This document shows, piece after piece, positions 10,384 to 19,230 of a stretch of DNA of 64,000 nt. The number at the start of each line of letters is the position of its first letter. Within the stretch, counting starts at the first letter, position 1. The stretch covers positions 34,243 through 98,242 of the forward strand of contig NZ_JACXXE010000009.1 of NCBI RefSeq assembly GCF_014764715.1, read 5' to 3'. Origin of the DNA: Bacillus crepusculi (lineage in GTDB: Bacteria; Bacillota; Bacilli; Bacillales; Bacillaceae). The notes under the pieces are model-generated. The model was given only the letters and a program-made list of their open reading frames with translations, was not told the origin of the DNA and made no database searches. Made by a program: the position numbers and the translations under genes.

Positions 10384-11745
10384 TTATTGATTAAGTAATC
10401 TAAAAATATGCTTTGCCTGATCTGTATTTTCCATCAGACCTTTTAGTTTTTGACTTGTTGGTCCGTATGCGAAGAAGGGGACTTCATCACCGGTATGACC
10501 TGATGTGGTCCAGCCTGTGTGTGATCTTGTGTTAATCACCTCTTCAATCGCATCATCAATCTTAACAGCATCCTTTGTTTCAGCGGCTTTTTGGATAGAG
10601 GCAATTTCTTCTTTTGTGAAATCAAGATCGATATATTGTTTCAGTGCAGACTCCACAGTCATACCGCTGACGATTTTGTTTGCGATAAAATCAGGCGTCT
10701 TTTTCGCTGCTTTGACCGGTTTGTAATCCCAGCTGCCAGAGCCATCTGCCCCGAAGGAAAGTCCGCCAGTTGAATGATCAGCAGTTGTGATGACTAACGT
10801 GTTTTTATCCTTTTTCGCAAAACGAATCGCTTCTTCAAATGCTTTTTCAAAATCCTTCATTTCGCTCATCGCACTGACGATATCATGATCATGTCCCGCC
10901 CAGTCAATTTGACTGCCTTCTACCATAAGGAAAAACCCTTTTTTGTTTTTAGATAGCTGTTTAATCGCTGAGGATGTCATGTCTTGTAGAGAAGGGGTGT
11001 TTTTATCGCGATCAATGGCTTTATCGAGACCGCCATCAGCAAAAATACCTAATACTTTTTGGTTGTTGTTTTTTTGTAAGGCTGCTTTGTTTGTGACATA
11101 ATCATAGCCTGCTTGTTTGAATTCCTTCGTCAGATCACGATCCTTGCGAACAAAATCGACAAGTCCTCCGCCAAGCATGACATCGACTGTATGCTGTTTG
11201 CCAATTTTTTCATCGAAGAAATCATCCGCGATGGCTGCGGTGTTTTTTCTAGACACATCGTGAGCGGCATAGGCAGCGGGTGTCGCATTTGTTAATTCAG
11301 ATGTTACGACAAGACCCGTAGACTTTCCTTTGCGCTTTGCTTCTTCTAACACGGTTTTTAGTTTCTTGCCGTTTTTGTCTACGCCGATGGCATTGTTGTA
11401 TGTTTTTTGACCAGTTGCCATGGCTGTGCCAGCTGCTGCTGAATCGGTGATGTTACTTTTAGAATCATCAGGATATGTTTTGTGCAGGCCAGTGAGGTAA
11501 GGGTCAAACGCTGTTTGCTTGGAAAGGTCACCATTGTGTTTAAATGAGCGGTAAGTTGAAAGATAAGGTGTTCCCATGCCATCTCCAATGAGCACGATCA
11601 CATTTTGCACGTCATTTTTTGGTTTCTTTTTAGCCTCAGCTTTGTCAGCCTGTCCAAATTCAATTCCTGAAAAAATACCAATCGACAGTACAGATGCCGC
11701 CGCTACTGCAGCTATTTTCGTTTTAGAGCTTTTCAACACACTCAT
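10384..11745 (-). CDS. phoA: Secreted alkaline phosphatase
   Basis: A 453-residue alkaline phosphatase with an N-terminal export signal (KIAAVAAASVLSIGIF) followed by a lysine-rich mature start. Active-site features are the metal ligands in VIVLIGDGMG, the nucleophilic serine in NITDSAAAGTAMATG, the ligand histidines in IDWAGHDHD and TTADHSTGG, and a C-terminal HTG motif. It releases phosphate from monoesters outside the membrane. Its place between spoVR and lytE identifies it as the B. subtilis phoA (APase A) orthologue. Pho-box-like repeats precede it. Confidence 0.93.
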   Translation of the reverse strand: MSVLKSSKTKIAAVAAASVLSIGIFSGIEFGQADKAEAKKKPKNDVQNVIVLIGDGMGTPYLSTYRSFKHNGDLSKQTAFDPYLTGLHKTYPDDSKSNITDSAAAGTAMATGQKTYNNAIGVDKNGKKLKTVLEEAKRKGKSTGLVVTSELTNATPAAYAAHDVSRKNTAAIADDFFDEKIGKQHTVDVMLGGGLVDFVRKDRDLTKEFKQAGYDYVTNKAALQKNNNQKVLGIFADGGLDKAIDRDKNTPSLQDMTSSAIKQLSKNKKGFFLMVEGSQIDWAGHDHDIVSAMSEMKDFEKAFEEAIRFAKKDKNTLVITTADHSTGGLSFGADGSGSWDYKPVKAAKKTPDFIANKIVSGMTVESALKQYIDLDFTKEEIASIQKAAETKDAVKIDDAIEEVINTRSHTGWTTSGHTGDEVPFFAYGPTSQKLKGLMENTDQAKHIFRLLNQ

Positions 11746-11815
11746 TCATTTTGCCTCCTCATTGTTTATGTATCGCTCTTACGTCTACAATGGTAGAGCA
11801 GAATTGTGGATTCCT

Positions 11816-11867
11816 TTTTACAGCACCGTAAAGTTCGCTTTAAAATTGTAAAGGTTCACTTTACATA
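11816..11867 (-). promoter_or_regulatory. Putative PhoP box array upstream of phoA
   Basis: On the minus strand TTTACA, TTTAAA, TTTACG and TGTAAA recur at roughly 10-base intervals, resembling the PhoP consensus TT(A/C/T)ACA direct repeats. Together with the alkaline phosphatase downstream this suggests phosphate-starvation control. The rest of 11746-12095 is AT-rich divergent promoter DNA. Confidence 0.55.
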
Positions 11868-11925
11868 GAATGGACCAAAAAGAGAAATGAATGTATCATT
11901 TATCCATGACAAGATGAGATTATTT

Positions 11926-11942
11926 TGTCATGATTGTGTAAT
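11926..11942 (+). promoter_or_regulatory. Putative WalR box upstream of lytE
   Basis: TGTCAT-N5-TGTAAT matches the WalR consensus TGTWAH-N5-TGTWAH at 11 of 12 positions, 154 bases before lytE. In B. subtilis lytE belongs to the WalRK regulon, so the site is expected. Confidence 0.5.
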
Positions 11943-12095
11943 GAAAATGAAATAAAAAGAACCCTAAAAAAAATAAATTTTGCCGAATTAAGCATAATGT
12001 CGTAGGAAGTCAAGACTATTTCTTCTGGTATTTGATCCTTATAATAGTAAGTAGATAAAAATTCGGATCATGATAGATACATACAGGAGGAACAA

Positions 12096-12926
12096 ATGAA
12101 AAAACAATTGATCACAGCTGCAAGTGCAGTTCTACTTGGGACGACATTATTTGCCGGAGCTGCCTCAGCACAATCAGTAAAGGTTCAAAAAGGTGACTCT
12201 CTATCTGTTCTAGCGAAAAAATACAAAACCACTGTGAGTAAGATTAAATCAGACAATAAGCTGAAATCTGACATCATTTATGTTGGACAAACCTTAAAAG
12301 TAAATGGCACTTCCTCAAAAACAGCAACGAAAACATCCAAAACAACAACAAAAGTAAAAGCAGCTTCAGCGACAGCCACTCATAAAGTGGTCAAAGGTGA
12401 TACATTATCTAAGATTGGCAAAAAGTATGGGATGACAGTGAAAGAGCTGAAATCGTTAAATAAACTCAAAACAGACCTCATCAAAATTGGACAAAAGCTA
12501 AAGGTGAAAAAGACGTCTAAAGTGAAGACGGCACCTGTCAAAGAAAAAACAGTCTCTACTTCTTCATTAAACACGTCTAAGCTTGTAGCAGATGCTAAAG
12601 CGCAGGACGGTACACCATATAAATGGGGTGGAACCACACCGAAGGGCTTTGATTGCAGCGGTTTTATGTGGTACATCATTAACAAACAAAAAAAGATTCC
12701 AAGACAAACAACAGAAGGTTTTTGGGGCTCGATGAAGAGCGTCTCAACACCAAAAGTTGGAGACTTTGTGTTCTTTACAACCTATAAATCTGGTCCATCT
12801 CACATGGGTGTCTACATTGGAAACAACAAGTTTATTCATGCTGCTTCTGACGGTGTGACGATCAGTGATATGAATTCAAGCTATTGGAAGCCGATTTACC
12901 TTGGCGCGAAAACATTTGTTAACTAA
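12096..12926 (+). CDS. lytE: Cell-wall DL-endopeptidase LytE, two-LysM form
   Basis: A 276-residue secreted autolysin. A signal peptide ends near ASA (residue 25). It is followed by two LysM peptidoglycan-binding domains (about 27-70 and 92-135) joined by Ser/Thr/Lys linkers, and a C-terminal NlpC/P60 domain (about 165-275) with the catalytic cysteine in GFDCSGF and histidines in PSHMGVYIG and HAASDG. The family cuts the D-Glu/mDAP bond of stem peptides and drives cell elongation and separation. B. subtilis LytE, as I recall it, has three LysM repeats and 334 residues, so one repeat is missing. The ribosome site is AGGAGG. Confidence 0.92.
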   Translation: MKKQLITAASAVLLGTTLFAGAASAQSVKVQKGDSLSVLAKKYKTTVSKIKSDNKLKSDIIYVGQTLKVNGTSSKTATKTSKTTTKVKAASATATHKVVKGDTLSKIGKKYGMTVKELKSLNKLKTDLIKIGQKLKVKKTSKVKTAPVKEKTVSTSSLNTSKLVADAKAQDGTPYKWGGTTPKGFDCSGFMWYIINKQKKIPRQTTEGFWGSMKSVSTPKVGDFVFFTTYKSGPSHMGVYIGNNKFIHAASDGVTISDMNSSYWKPIYLGAKTFVN

Positions 12927-12936
12927 TTTATTCAGA

Positions 12937-12959
12937 GAGACTGCTCATGGAGCAGTCTC
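12937..12959 (+). repeat. First copy of a duplicated terminator hairpin
   Basis: A perfect 10-bp stem with an ATG loop (GAGACTGCTC-ATG-GAGCAGTCTC) lies 11 bases after lytE. The same 22 bases recur at 13133-13154, where they are followed by T7. This copy lacks the T-tract and runs straight into the repeat at 12958. Confidence 0.85.
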
Positions 12960-13079
12960 AGCGTGTAGACAAACCCTCGCATTCGGTGTCAGTTCTGCGT
13001 GCCGGTGCTCACGAATATCGAATTCGCTCCGCTCCAGTACTCGTCCTTCCTAGACTGCAAAGGTTTTCTATCACGCTGA
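12958..13079. repeat. 122-bp element with 18-bp imperfect terminal inverted repeats
   Basis: The left end TCAGCGTGTAGACAAACC (12958-12975) and the complement of the right end, TCAGCGTGATAGAAAACC (13062-13079), match at 14 of 18 positions. The interior holds no supported ORF and contains the CGAATTCG palindrome. It looks like a non-coding dispersed repeat or MITE-like unit. No second full copy lies in this window, so its repeat status rests on its structure. Confidence 0.6.
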
Positions 13080-13132
13080 AAAGAAGACAAAGGACTAAAA
13101 TAAACAACATTTTAGCCCTTTGTCAACAATCT
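13078..13132. repeat. About 55-bp hairpin repeat, second copy in inverted orientation of 2535-2589
   Basis: The 16-bp stem GACAAAGGACTAAAAT / ATTTTAGCCCTTTGTC has one mismatch and a 7-base loop. Similarity to the reverse complement of 2535-2589 extends beyond the stem on both sides (GAAGAC... and ...AACAATCTG). Confidence 0.75.
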
Positions 13133-13161
13133 GAGACTGCTCATGGAGCAGTCTTTTTTTC
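13133..13161 (+). terminator. lytE terminator (second hairpin copy with T-tract)
   Basis: GAGACTGCTC-ATG-GAGCAGTCT is followed by seven T. This is the functional-looking copy of the hairpin found at 12937-12959. Confidence 0.8.
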
Positions 13162-13454
13162 ATATATCATTCGCATCTTATAAATAGACCTTTACCATCG
13201 TTCACTACCAGTCTAAAGACTTTTAAATAACACGAATTCGGACTCGCTAAGAAAAAGGGAGTCTTATTTTTATTCAATCATTATTATATGAAAAAAGCAT
13301 AATTTTGGTTTTTGAATAATAAATGAAGAGGGACAGGCTGAGTATTGAATAAAGTATGTAGAAAATATAACGTACACATTGACAAATATTTTGTTGATAT
13401 AGATGAATTTCTGCACTTTTTTAAAAAAAGTGTTTTCATTTTTTAATTTTCATA

Positions 13455-13514
13455 TATAATAATTTTACGCCACCAACTTATTGTACTAAATGTATTCTAA
13501 ATATTCAGAAAATA
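13455..13514 (+). promoter_or_regulatory. bcaP promoter and CodY box
   Basis: TATAAT at 13455-13460 has a weak -35 (TTTTCA, 13433-13438) 16 bases upstream. AATATTCAGAAAATA at 13500-13514 matches the CodY consensus AATTTTCWGAAAATT at 13 of 15 positions, downstream of the start of transcription. bcaP is one of the most strongly CodY-repressed genes in B. subtilis. The remaining leader (13162-13432) is AT-rich, with one poly-A/T hairpin at 13414-13433 and no gene. Confidence 0.6.
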
Positions 13515-13571
13515 TCGCGAATGATAAAGGGTGGCGTCTTTAGACTGATACTAAGTTTAGGGAGTGATGGT

Positions 13572-14972
13572 ATGAGCAATTCGTTGTTTAGAAAAAAGAG
13601 CATTTCAGATCTTATTTCGGCAACACAAGGGGAAAAAGCGTTAAAAAAGGAATTAGGATCATTTGACTTAACGATGCTTGGTATTGGGGCTATTATCGGG
13701 ACAGGGATATTTGTTCTGACAGGTACAGGAGCCGTTACAGCGGGGCCAGGACTCGTTCTATCATTTGTGATCGCAGGTATTGCCTGTTTGTTTGCAGCAC
13801 TGTCTTATGCGGAATTCGCTTCCACTGTGCCTGTGTCAGGATCTGTTTATACATTCACGTACGCATCAATGGGAGAATTTTTGGCGTTTATCATTGGTTG
13901 GGATTTGATTTTAGAATATATGCTGGCCGCTAGTGCCGTTTCAGCAGGCTGGTCGGGCTATTTTGTGTCATTTTTAAATGGGATAGGCATTCATATACCG
14001 GTAGAGTTAACAGCAGCACCAGGTGGTCTAAAGGGTCAAGTGACCTATTTTAATCTTCCTGCATTTATTATTTTAATGATTATCACCTTCTTGCTGTACT
14101 TCGGTATTAAAGAATCAAAACGAGTCAACAACATCATGGTTTTGATGAAAATTGCTGTGATCCTGCTCTTTATTTTAGTCGCTGTGAAATATGTAAAACC
14201 AGAAAACTGGACACCATTCGTTCCCTTTGGAACATCAGGCGTCTTAAGTGCAGCAGCCCTTGTCTTCTTTGCATTTATCGGGTTTGATGCAGTCGCTTCT
14301 GCGGCAGAGGAAACAAAGAATCCATCACGCAACTTGCCAAGAGGGATCATTACTTCCTTGTTGATTTGTACCTTGCTGTATGTCGTTGTCAGTGCAATCA
14401 TGACGGGCATCGTTCCATTCATGAACTTTGAGGGAGTATCCCATCCTGTGTCTCTTGTTTTACAAGTAGCGGGTCAAAACTGGGTGGCTGGTATTGTGGA
14501 TGTCGGGGCGATTCTAGGGATGACTACAGTCATGCTTGTCATGCTGTACGGCCAGACACGTGTCATGTTTGCGATGTCTCGTGATGGCTTGGTGCCAAAG
14601 GTTCTTTCAAAGGTTCATCCAAAATATAAAACACCATATATCAATACACTTTTCTTCGGTACATTATCAGCATTAATGGGTGGGTTTATTCCACTTGATG
14701 AGCTGGCAAGTCTAGTGAACATCGGGACACTTTCCGCATTCATTTTGATTTCAGTGGCGGTCATTGTCATGAGAAAAACGCAGCCTGATTTACCGAGAGC
14801 ATTCAAATGCCCAGCAGTTCCACTTATTCCAATCTTAGCTATTCTCTCTTGCGGGTTGCTCATTTATAAACTCGGCACCATCACATTTGTTCGATTCTTC
14901 ATCTGGCTTGTCATTGGACTAGCTGTGTATTTCTTATATTCAAGAAAGCACTCAGAATTAAACAAAAAATAA
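13572..14972 (+). CDS. bcaP: Branched-chain amino acid permease, APC family
   Basis: About 466 residues with 12 predicted membrane segments and the APC signature GIGAIIGTGIFVLTG. It corresponds to B. subtilis YhdG/BcaP, a proton-coupled importer of isoleucine, valine and threonine. ATG 13572 is chosen over 13521 because GGGAGTGATGG precedes it and MSNSLFRKK is a typical N-terminus. citR, citA and yhdF, which separate it from lytE in B. subtilis, are absent. A CodY box lies just upstream. Confidence 0.93.
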   Translation: MSNSLFRKKSISDLISATQGEKALKKELGSFDLTMLGIGAIIGTGIFVLTGTGAVTAGPGLVLSFVIAGIACLFAALSYAEFASTVPVSGSVYTFTYASMGEFLAFIIGWDLILEYMLAASAVSAGWSGYFVSFLNGIGIHIPVELTAAPGGLKGQVTYFNLPAFIILMIITFLLYFGIKESKRVNNIMVLMKIAVILLFILVAVKYVKPENWTPFVPFGTSGVLSAAALVFFAFIGFDAVASAAEETKNPSRNLPRGIITSLLICTLLYVVVSAIMTGIVPFMNFEGVSHPVSLVLQVAGQNWVAGIVDVGAILGMTTVMLVMLYGQTRVMFAMSRDGLVPKVLSKVHPKYKTPYINTLFFGTLSALMGGFIPLDELASLVNIGTLSAFILISVAVIVMRKTQPDLPRAFKCPAVPLIPILAILSCGLLIYKLGTITFVRFFIWLVIGLAVYFLYSRKHSELNKK

Positions 14973-14984
14973 AAGAATAGATAG

Positions 14985-15029
14985 AAAAAAGCCCGTGCTA
15001 CTTGGTGCAGTCAAGTAACATGGGCTTTT
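14985..15029. terminator. Bidirectional terminator between bcaP and yhdK
   Basis: AAAAAGCCC..TACTTG / CAAGTA..GGGCTTTT forms an interrupted long stem with T-runs on both strands between convergent genes. Confidence 0.8.
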
Positions 15030-15050
15030 CACTTTGAAGAACGGCTTTAA

Positions 15051-15341
15051 TTAAAAGCCTAATTGAAGATCGACATCGATGGATACGATCGCATAGACAC
15101 AAACAATCACAAAGATATTCAATACGACACCGAGGAAGCCTGGTCCCGTACGGCCTTTTTTAATGAACAGTTCAATAATGCCAAATGGAACTGCGGCCAT
15201 TGCAAAAGGAAGCATTTGAAAAGAATAAAATGTCACGTTGCTGATAATGGCGAGGTTCAGCATGAGTAGGGATAATATCGCTGTACCGACAGAAATCCAG
15301 CCAAATACATTATGCTCTTTAAAAATTCTTACCAATTCCAT
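15051..15341 (-). CDS. yhdK: Anti-sigma M accessory membrane protein YhdK
   Basis: A 96-residue protein with three hydrophobic segments and no soluble domain. By order it is YhdK, the small membrane partner that acts with YhdL to hold sigma M inactive. Its start overlaps the 3' end of yhdL by 13 bases, which points to translational coupling. It is the last gene of the sigM operon. Confidence 0.85.
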   Translation of the reverse strand: MELVRIFKEHNVFGWISVGTAILSLLMLNLAIISNVTFYSFQMLPFAMAAVPFGIIELFIKKGRTGPGFLGVVLNIFVIVCVYAIVSIDVDLQLGF

Positions 15342-16387
15342 AATTCCACCTCGCTCACTTTTGCCGTTTTAATCCGTTTTGTCTTCACAAATTTCTCAAT
15401 TTCTTTAGAAGGACCTGTGACAACTGAGCCATAAATCGTGACGCCATTTTGATTGATATAGCGTATTCGATTAGACAGATCAAGTTCAGGTCTGCCGGAG
15501 ATCGTTTTTGCCCAGGTTGGATGCTGATTGACATACGCAAGGGCATCTTTGAATTGATCTACCTCTGTTTTTGATGTGTGCTGAAGCTCTTTTAAAAATT
15601 CGGAGTCTTTTCCAGGGAAACCGATCGGCCGCTGATTTCCACTTAATGAATCCTCAGTTTTAATCGCATTCCAAAGCACTTTCATATCGTATTTTTTAGC
15701 AAAGGAATAAACGTCCTTTGGTGTGTAAGCTTTGTCATAGGATACATACACTTCACTTACTGTTCCTTCAGGAAGCTTGTCTAAAGTGGTGAGTGTTTGT
15801 TTTTTTGATGCATCTGCCTGCGTAGAAGGGTGGGTAAAGAAATCCTCCGTATTGCGTGCACTGTCACCATAATAAGAAATGGTAGGCTGCTTTAATTTAT
15901 CGAAAAACATTTCAATTTGTTCACTGCCAATGGCTTCTGTTTTATTGCCTATTTGTTTTTGCAGCTTAAGCTCTGTGTTCATACCAAACAGCTTGACCTG
16001 CCCTTTTAAATCCTTCATATCAATGGCCACATTTGGTTTAGTCAGAGCGACTGTCACAGCAGCTGTTTCCATAAAATGATTGCCTTTGCTCTCTGCTCCG
16101 CCAACTCCGTAGTATAGATAACTTCCTAATGTACAAAGCGGTAAAATAATGAGTGTAGATATGACAGCAAGTACGGAAATCCGTAAGTATGATTTTCTTT
16201 TTCCGTATTGTAAAATGGCTTTTTGCTTTTCAGGACTGATGGAAAAGTCTGTCCAATCCGAGTCGTTCAGCTCCTGACTTAAGCGCTTTTCATTTTCTTC
16301 GAGCTCTTCTTCAAACGCTATCATTTCTTCCTCATTCATCTCGCCATTATTATATTGTTCCCATCGCTTGTTAAATTCTTCATTCAT
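15329..16387 (-). CDS. yhdL: Anti-sigma M factor YhdL
   Basis: About 352 residues: an acidic cytoplasmic N-terminus (NEEFNKRWEQYNNGEMNEEE), one membrane segment near residues 73-95 (ISVLAVISTLIILPLCTLGSYLYY) and a large extracytoplasmic part. It sequesters sigma M at the membrane. ATG 16387 is chosen because AGAGGTG lies 6 bases upstream; the GTG at 16396 falls inside that ribosome site. It overlaps the sigM stop by 8 bases. Confidence 0.9.
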   Translation of the reverse strand: MNEEFNKRWEQYNNGEMNEEEMIAFEEELEENEKRLSQELNDSDWTDFSISPEKQKAILQYGKRKSYLRISVLAVISTLIILPLCTLGSYLYYGVGGAESKGNHFMETAAVTVALTKPNVAIDMKDLKGQVKLFGMNTELKLQKQIGNKTEAIGSEQIEMFFDKLKQPTISYYGDSARNTEDFFTHPSTQADASKKQTLTTLDKLPEGTVSEVYVSYDKAYTPKDVYSFAKKYDMKVLWNAIKTEDSLSGNQRPIGFPGKDSEFLKELQHTSKTEVDQFKDALAYVNQHPTWAKTISGRPELDLSNRIRYINQNGVTIYGSVVTGPSKEIEKFVKTKRIKTAKVSEVELWNW

Positions 16388-16871
16388 CATTAACACCTCT
16401 GTTGTAAAGTGCTTTTAGGCGCTGCCTTGCACGAAATAAAACACTTTTGAAATTTGCTTCAGTAATATTCATGACCTTGGATGCTTCCTTGTAATTCAGT
16501 TCTTTTAAATAATACAATGTCAACGCTTCCTTGTAGTTATCTGGAAGCTGCTCCAAATACATAGTGAGAACTTCTTTTATTTCAACCTGTTCAGCAGGGC
16601 TTTGTACAGACGTTTGTAAAAGGCCGCCAATTAGGTCATCCGATATGGTCACTTCTTTTTTATGTTTCCTGACATAATCAATAAAAGCATTTCGTGCCAC
16701 CTGAAATAACCAAGGTTTCACTTTGCTATGGTCGTAGGAATGAATATGTATATAAGCTCGCATAAAGGTTTCCTGCAATAAGTCTTCCGCCAAATGTTTG
16801 TCCTTTGTCATGGAGAGCAGAAACCTGTAAACATCGTTCATATACATTTGATAAATTTCATCGATCGTCAC
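16380..16871 (-). CDS. sigM: ECF RNA polymerase sigma factor SigM
   Basis: A 163-residue ECF sigma factor with region 2 (MYMNDVYRFLLSMTKDKHLAEDLLQETFMRA) and region 4 (YKEALTLYYLKELNYKEASKVMNI). Sigma M answers cell-wall antibiotics, salt, acid and ethanol, and activates envelope genes in Bacillus. The start is GTG 16871 with AGAGGGGAG upstream. It heads the sigM-yhdL-yhdK operon, which is normally autoregulated; an ECF-like promoter lies upstream. Confidence 0.95.
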   Translation of the reverse strand: MTIDEIYQMYMNDVYRFLLSMTKDKHLAEDLLQETFMRAYIHIHSYDHSKVKPWLFQVARNAFIDYVRKHKKEVTISDDLIGGLLQTSVQSPAEQVEIKEVLTMYLEQLPDNYKEALTLYYLKELNYKEASKVMNITEANFKSVLFRARQRLKALYNRGVNDE

Positions 16872-16896
16872 TGATTTTTCTCCCCTCTATGTTATA

Positions 16897-16923
16897 CACG
16901 CATAAGAAAGGCATAAAGTTGCA
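16897..16923 (-). promoter_or_regulatory. Candidate autoregulatory sigma M promoter
   Basis: On the minus strand TGCAAC (16923-16918) and CGTG (16900-16897) are separated by 17 bases, resembling the AAC-N16/17-CGT pattern of ECF promoters. No other gene or structured element was seen in 16872-17257. Confidence 0.5.
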
Positions 16924-17257
16924 CGAAACTTCTCATAGGCCGTACATTACTCATCTCTTTCGCCGAATCAAAATCATTTCTCCTTATCATAGCGAAATTT
17001 GCTTCATTTATAAAGTATTTTCAATAGACCAAATCGAGAAAATAACTTGAAAAACGACAAAATTGGACACAATTCCTATTCTATTCTCTCCTAAAACCTC
17101 AAGGCTGAATACAGAAAAGACAATCATTTCAAACGAAAAACTGATTTGAGTGAACAGCATTTATTTTAGCTGCATCACGAAATTTTTAGTACCAGGTAAT
17201 AAAAAATTTGTTATAATGGAAACGAATCCTTCATTCTTCAAACAAAGGAAGTGCACT

Positions 17258-17860
17258 ATGTATAAATTTTCAGGCTATACCATCAAAGTATTATTTACTC
17301 TCCGAGGCGGAATCAAAGTTTATCAAAAAGAGAATCTGCCAACAGATCGGGGGTTTGTCATTGCTTGTACGCATGAGGGTTTTGTGGATGTTCTTGCCTT
17401 AGGCGCAGGAATTCTTCCGTTTGAGATCCACTACATGGCGAAAAAAGAATTGTTTGCAAATAAATGGATCGGTGGATTTTTAAAGAGAATTCATGCCTTT
17501 CCAGTTGATCGAGAGAATCCTGGGCCAAGCAGTATTAAAACGCCCATTAAATTATTAAAAGAGGGAAAGATCGTTGGGATTTTCCCGAGTGGAACACGTA
17601 CAACAGAAGATGTTCCTTTAAAAAGAGGGGCGGTCACCATTGCGCAGCTTGGCAAAGCGCCAATTGTTCCAGCGGCATACAAAGGACCATCAAATGCGAA
17701 AAGCCTCTTCAAAAAGGGGAAAATGCGCTTAATCATTGGTGAACCGATTGAACTGTCAGAATTTGACCATCTGCCGCCAAAAGAACGGTTAGGTGCCATG
17801 ACCGAAGTATTAAACACAAGAATCAAAGAACTTGAAGCTCAATTAATAGAAAAGGCATAA
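17258..17860 (+). CDS. plsC: 1-acyl-sn-glycerol-3-phosphate acyltransferase
   Basis: About 200 residues of the PlsC family (B. subtilis YhdO). The HX4D catalytic motif is in CTHEGFVDVL, the substrate-binding region is FPSGTRTTEDVPLKRG, and the later proline motif is IVPAAYKGP. It acylates lysophosphatidic acid to phosphatidic acid at the membrane. ATG 17258 is chosen because AAGGAAG precedes it and upstream residues are not family-like. It is single-gene and convergent with yhdP across a shared terminator. Confidence 0.92.
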   Translation: MYKFSGYTIKVLFTLRGGIKVYQKENLPTDRGFVIACTHEGFVDVLALGAGILPFEIHYMAKKELFANKWIGGFLKRIHAFPVDRENPGPSSIKTPIKLLKEGKIVGIFPSGTRTTEDVPLKRGAVTIAQLGKAPIVPAAYKGPSNAKSLFKKGKMRLIIGEPIELSEFDHLPPKERLGAMTEVLNTRIKELEAQLIEKA

Positions 17861-17862
17861 GA

Positions 17863-17898
17863 AAACGACCACTTGCTTAGGCAAGGGTCGTTTTTTTC
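17863..17898. terminator. Terminator between plsC and yhdP
   Basis: AACGACC..TTGC-TTA-GGCAA.GGTCGTT followed by T7 lies between the two convergent genes. Confidence 0.85.
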
Positions 17899-19230
17899 TT
17901 ACGAAGCGCCTTCTTCGGCTGCTTCTAATAGCTGTTCATTTAACTTTTTGACTTCGATGTATACCACATGGTGTCCATCGACCTCATTAATAATAAATTC
18001 ATAGCCTTGTTCACGAATGGAGTCATTTTTCTCTACTTCATATTTCTGCGTAAGGAACCAGCCACCGATCGTGTCGACCTCTTCGTTATCAAGCTGTATA
18101 CCTAGTAGCAGGTTGACTTGATCGACAAGGACCTTACCATCAAAGATGTAATGGTCTTCTCCTAGCTTACGTACTTCATTGATTTCATCAATATCGAATT
18201 CATCACGAATTTCACCGACGATTTCTTCAAGGATGTCTTCAACAGTCACAAGACCTGCTGTACCGCCATATTCATCTGATAAGATCGCCATGTGAACACG
18301 TTCACGCTGCATTTTAAGCAGTAAATCATGAACAGGAACCGTTTCAATCACATGAATAATCGGATTCACAAATTTTTCGATCGTATCACTTGTAGAACAT
18401 TCACCGCTAATGCAGGCAGTGAGCACTTCTTTAATATTTACAACACCGATCATGTTGTCTTTATCGCCATCTTCAATTGGATAACGTGTATATTTCTCTA
18501 CCTTGGTTACCTTCAGCATTTCCTCAATGGTAATATCATGAGGGAAGCTAACAACTTCGGTACGAGGAATCATAATTTCTTTCGCCAGACGATCATCAAA
18601 TTCAAAAATCTTGTTTACATATTTGAATTCAGACTGGTTAATCTCGCCGCTCTTATAGCTTTCTGATAAAATAATCCGCAATTCTTCTTCTGAGTGCGCC
18701 ATGTCATGCTCAGATACTTGCTGTAGACCAAACGCTTTCGTTAATACACGAGCAGATCCATTTAATACCCAAATGAACGGGAACATCACCTTGTAAAAGA
18801 TCATCAGTGGTCTAGCAAAAAGAAGGGATACTTGCTCAGCCTTTTGAATGGCGAGTGTTTTCGGTGCAAGCTCTCCAACCACAACGTGTAAAAACGTCAT
18901 AATACTAAACGCAATAATAAAAGTAACAATGTGACTAGCTGATTGAGGAATGGACAGCTCTACAAATAGTGGAGCAAGCATATGCGCAATCGTTTCTTCC
19001 CCTAACCAACCTATTCCAAGGGCGGTAATGGTAATACCAAGCTGACAGGCAGATAAGTACTCATCAAGGTGAGTCGTCACATGCTTGACAGCAACTGCTG
19101 TTTTATTACCTTCTGCGATTAATTGATCAATTCTTGAGCTTCTTAAGCGAATGATCGCAAACTCTGATGCAACGAAAAATGCGGTTAAAGCTATAAGTAA
19201 AGCAACTATGAGTAAATTAACTATGTCCAA
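17899..19230 (-). CDS. yhdP: CNNM/CorC-family Mg2+ exporter (MpfA-like)
   Basis: A 443-residue protein with an N-terminal DUF21/CNNM membrane domain (three hydrophobic segments; [33 protein letters not shown]), a CBS pair (about 205-330; REIMIPRTEV-like and DEYGGTAGLVT) and a C-terminal CorC_HlyC domain. B. subtilis YhdP is the main Mg2+ efflux protein of this family. The TTG start at 19230 is supported by the N-terminus [19 protein letters not shown] aligning with YhdT. The ribosome site lies 36 bases upstream across a hairpin. It follows yhdQ on the same strand. Confidence 0.92.
   Translation of the reverse strand: MDIVNLLIVALLIALTAFFVASEFAIIRLRSSRIDQLIAEGNKTAVAVKHVTTHLDEYLSACQLGITITALGIGWLGEETIAHMLAPLFVELSIPQSASHIVTFIIAFSIMTFLHVVVGELAPKTLAIQKAEQVSLLFARPLMIFYKVMFPFIWVLNGSARVLTKAFGLQQVSEHDMAHSEEELRIILSESYKSGEINQSEFKYVNKIFEFDDRLAKEIMIPRTEVVSFPHDITIEEMLKVTKVEKYTRYPIEDGDKDNMIGVVNIKEVLTACISGECSTSDTIEKFVNPIIHVIETVPVHDLLLKMQRERVHMAILSDEYGGTAGLVTVEDILEEIVGEIRDEFDIDEINEVRKLGEDHYIFDGKVLVDQVNLLLGIQLDNEEVDTIGGWFLTQKYEVEKNDSIREQGYEFIINEVDGHHVVYIEVKKLNEQLLEAAEEGAS

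Noticed and set aside
12947..13183. 78-codon ORF after lytE
   Set aside because: It lies entirely over the palindromic repeat and terminator hairpins, so it is a by-product of repeat DNA.
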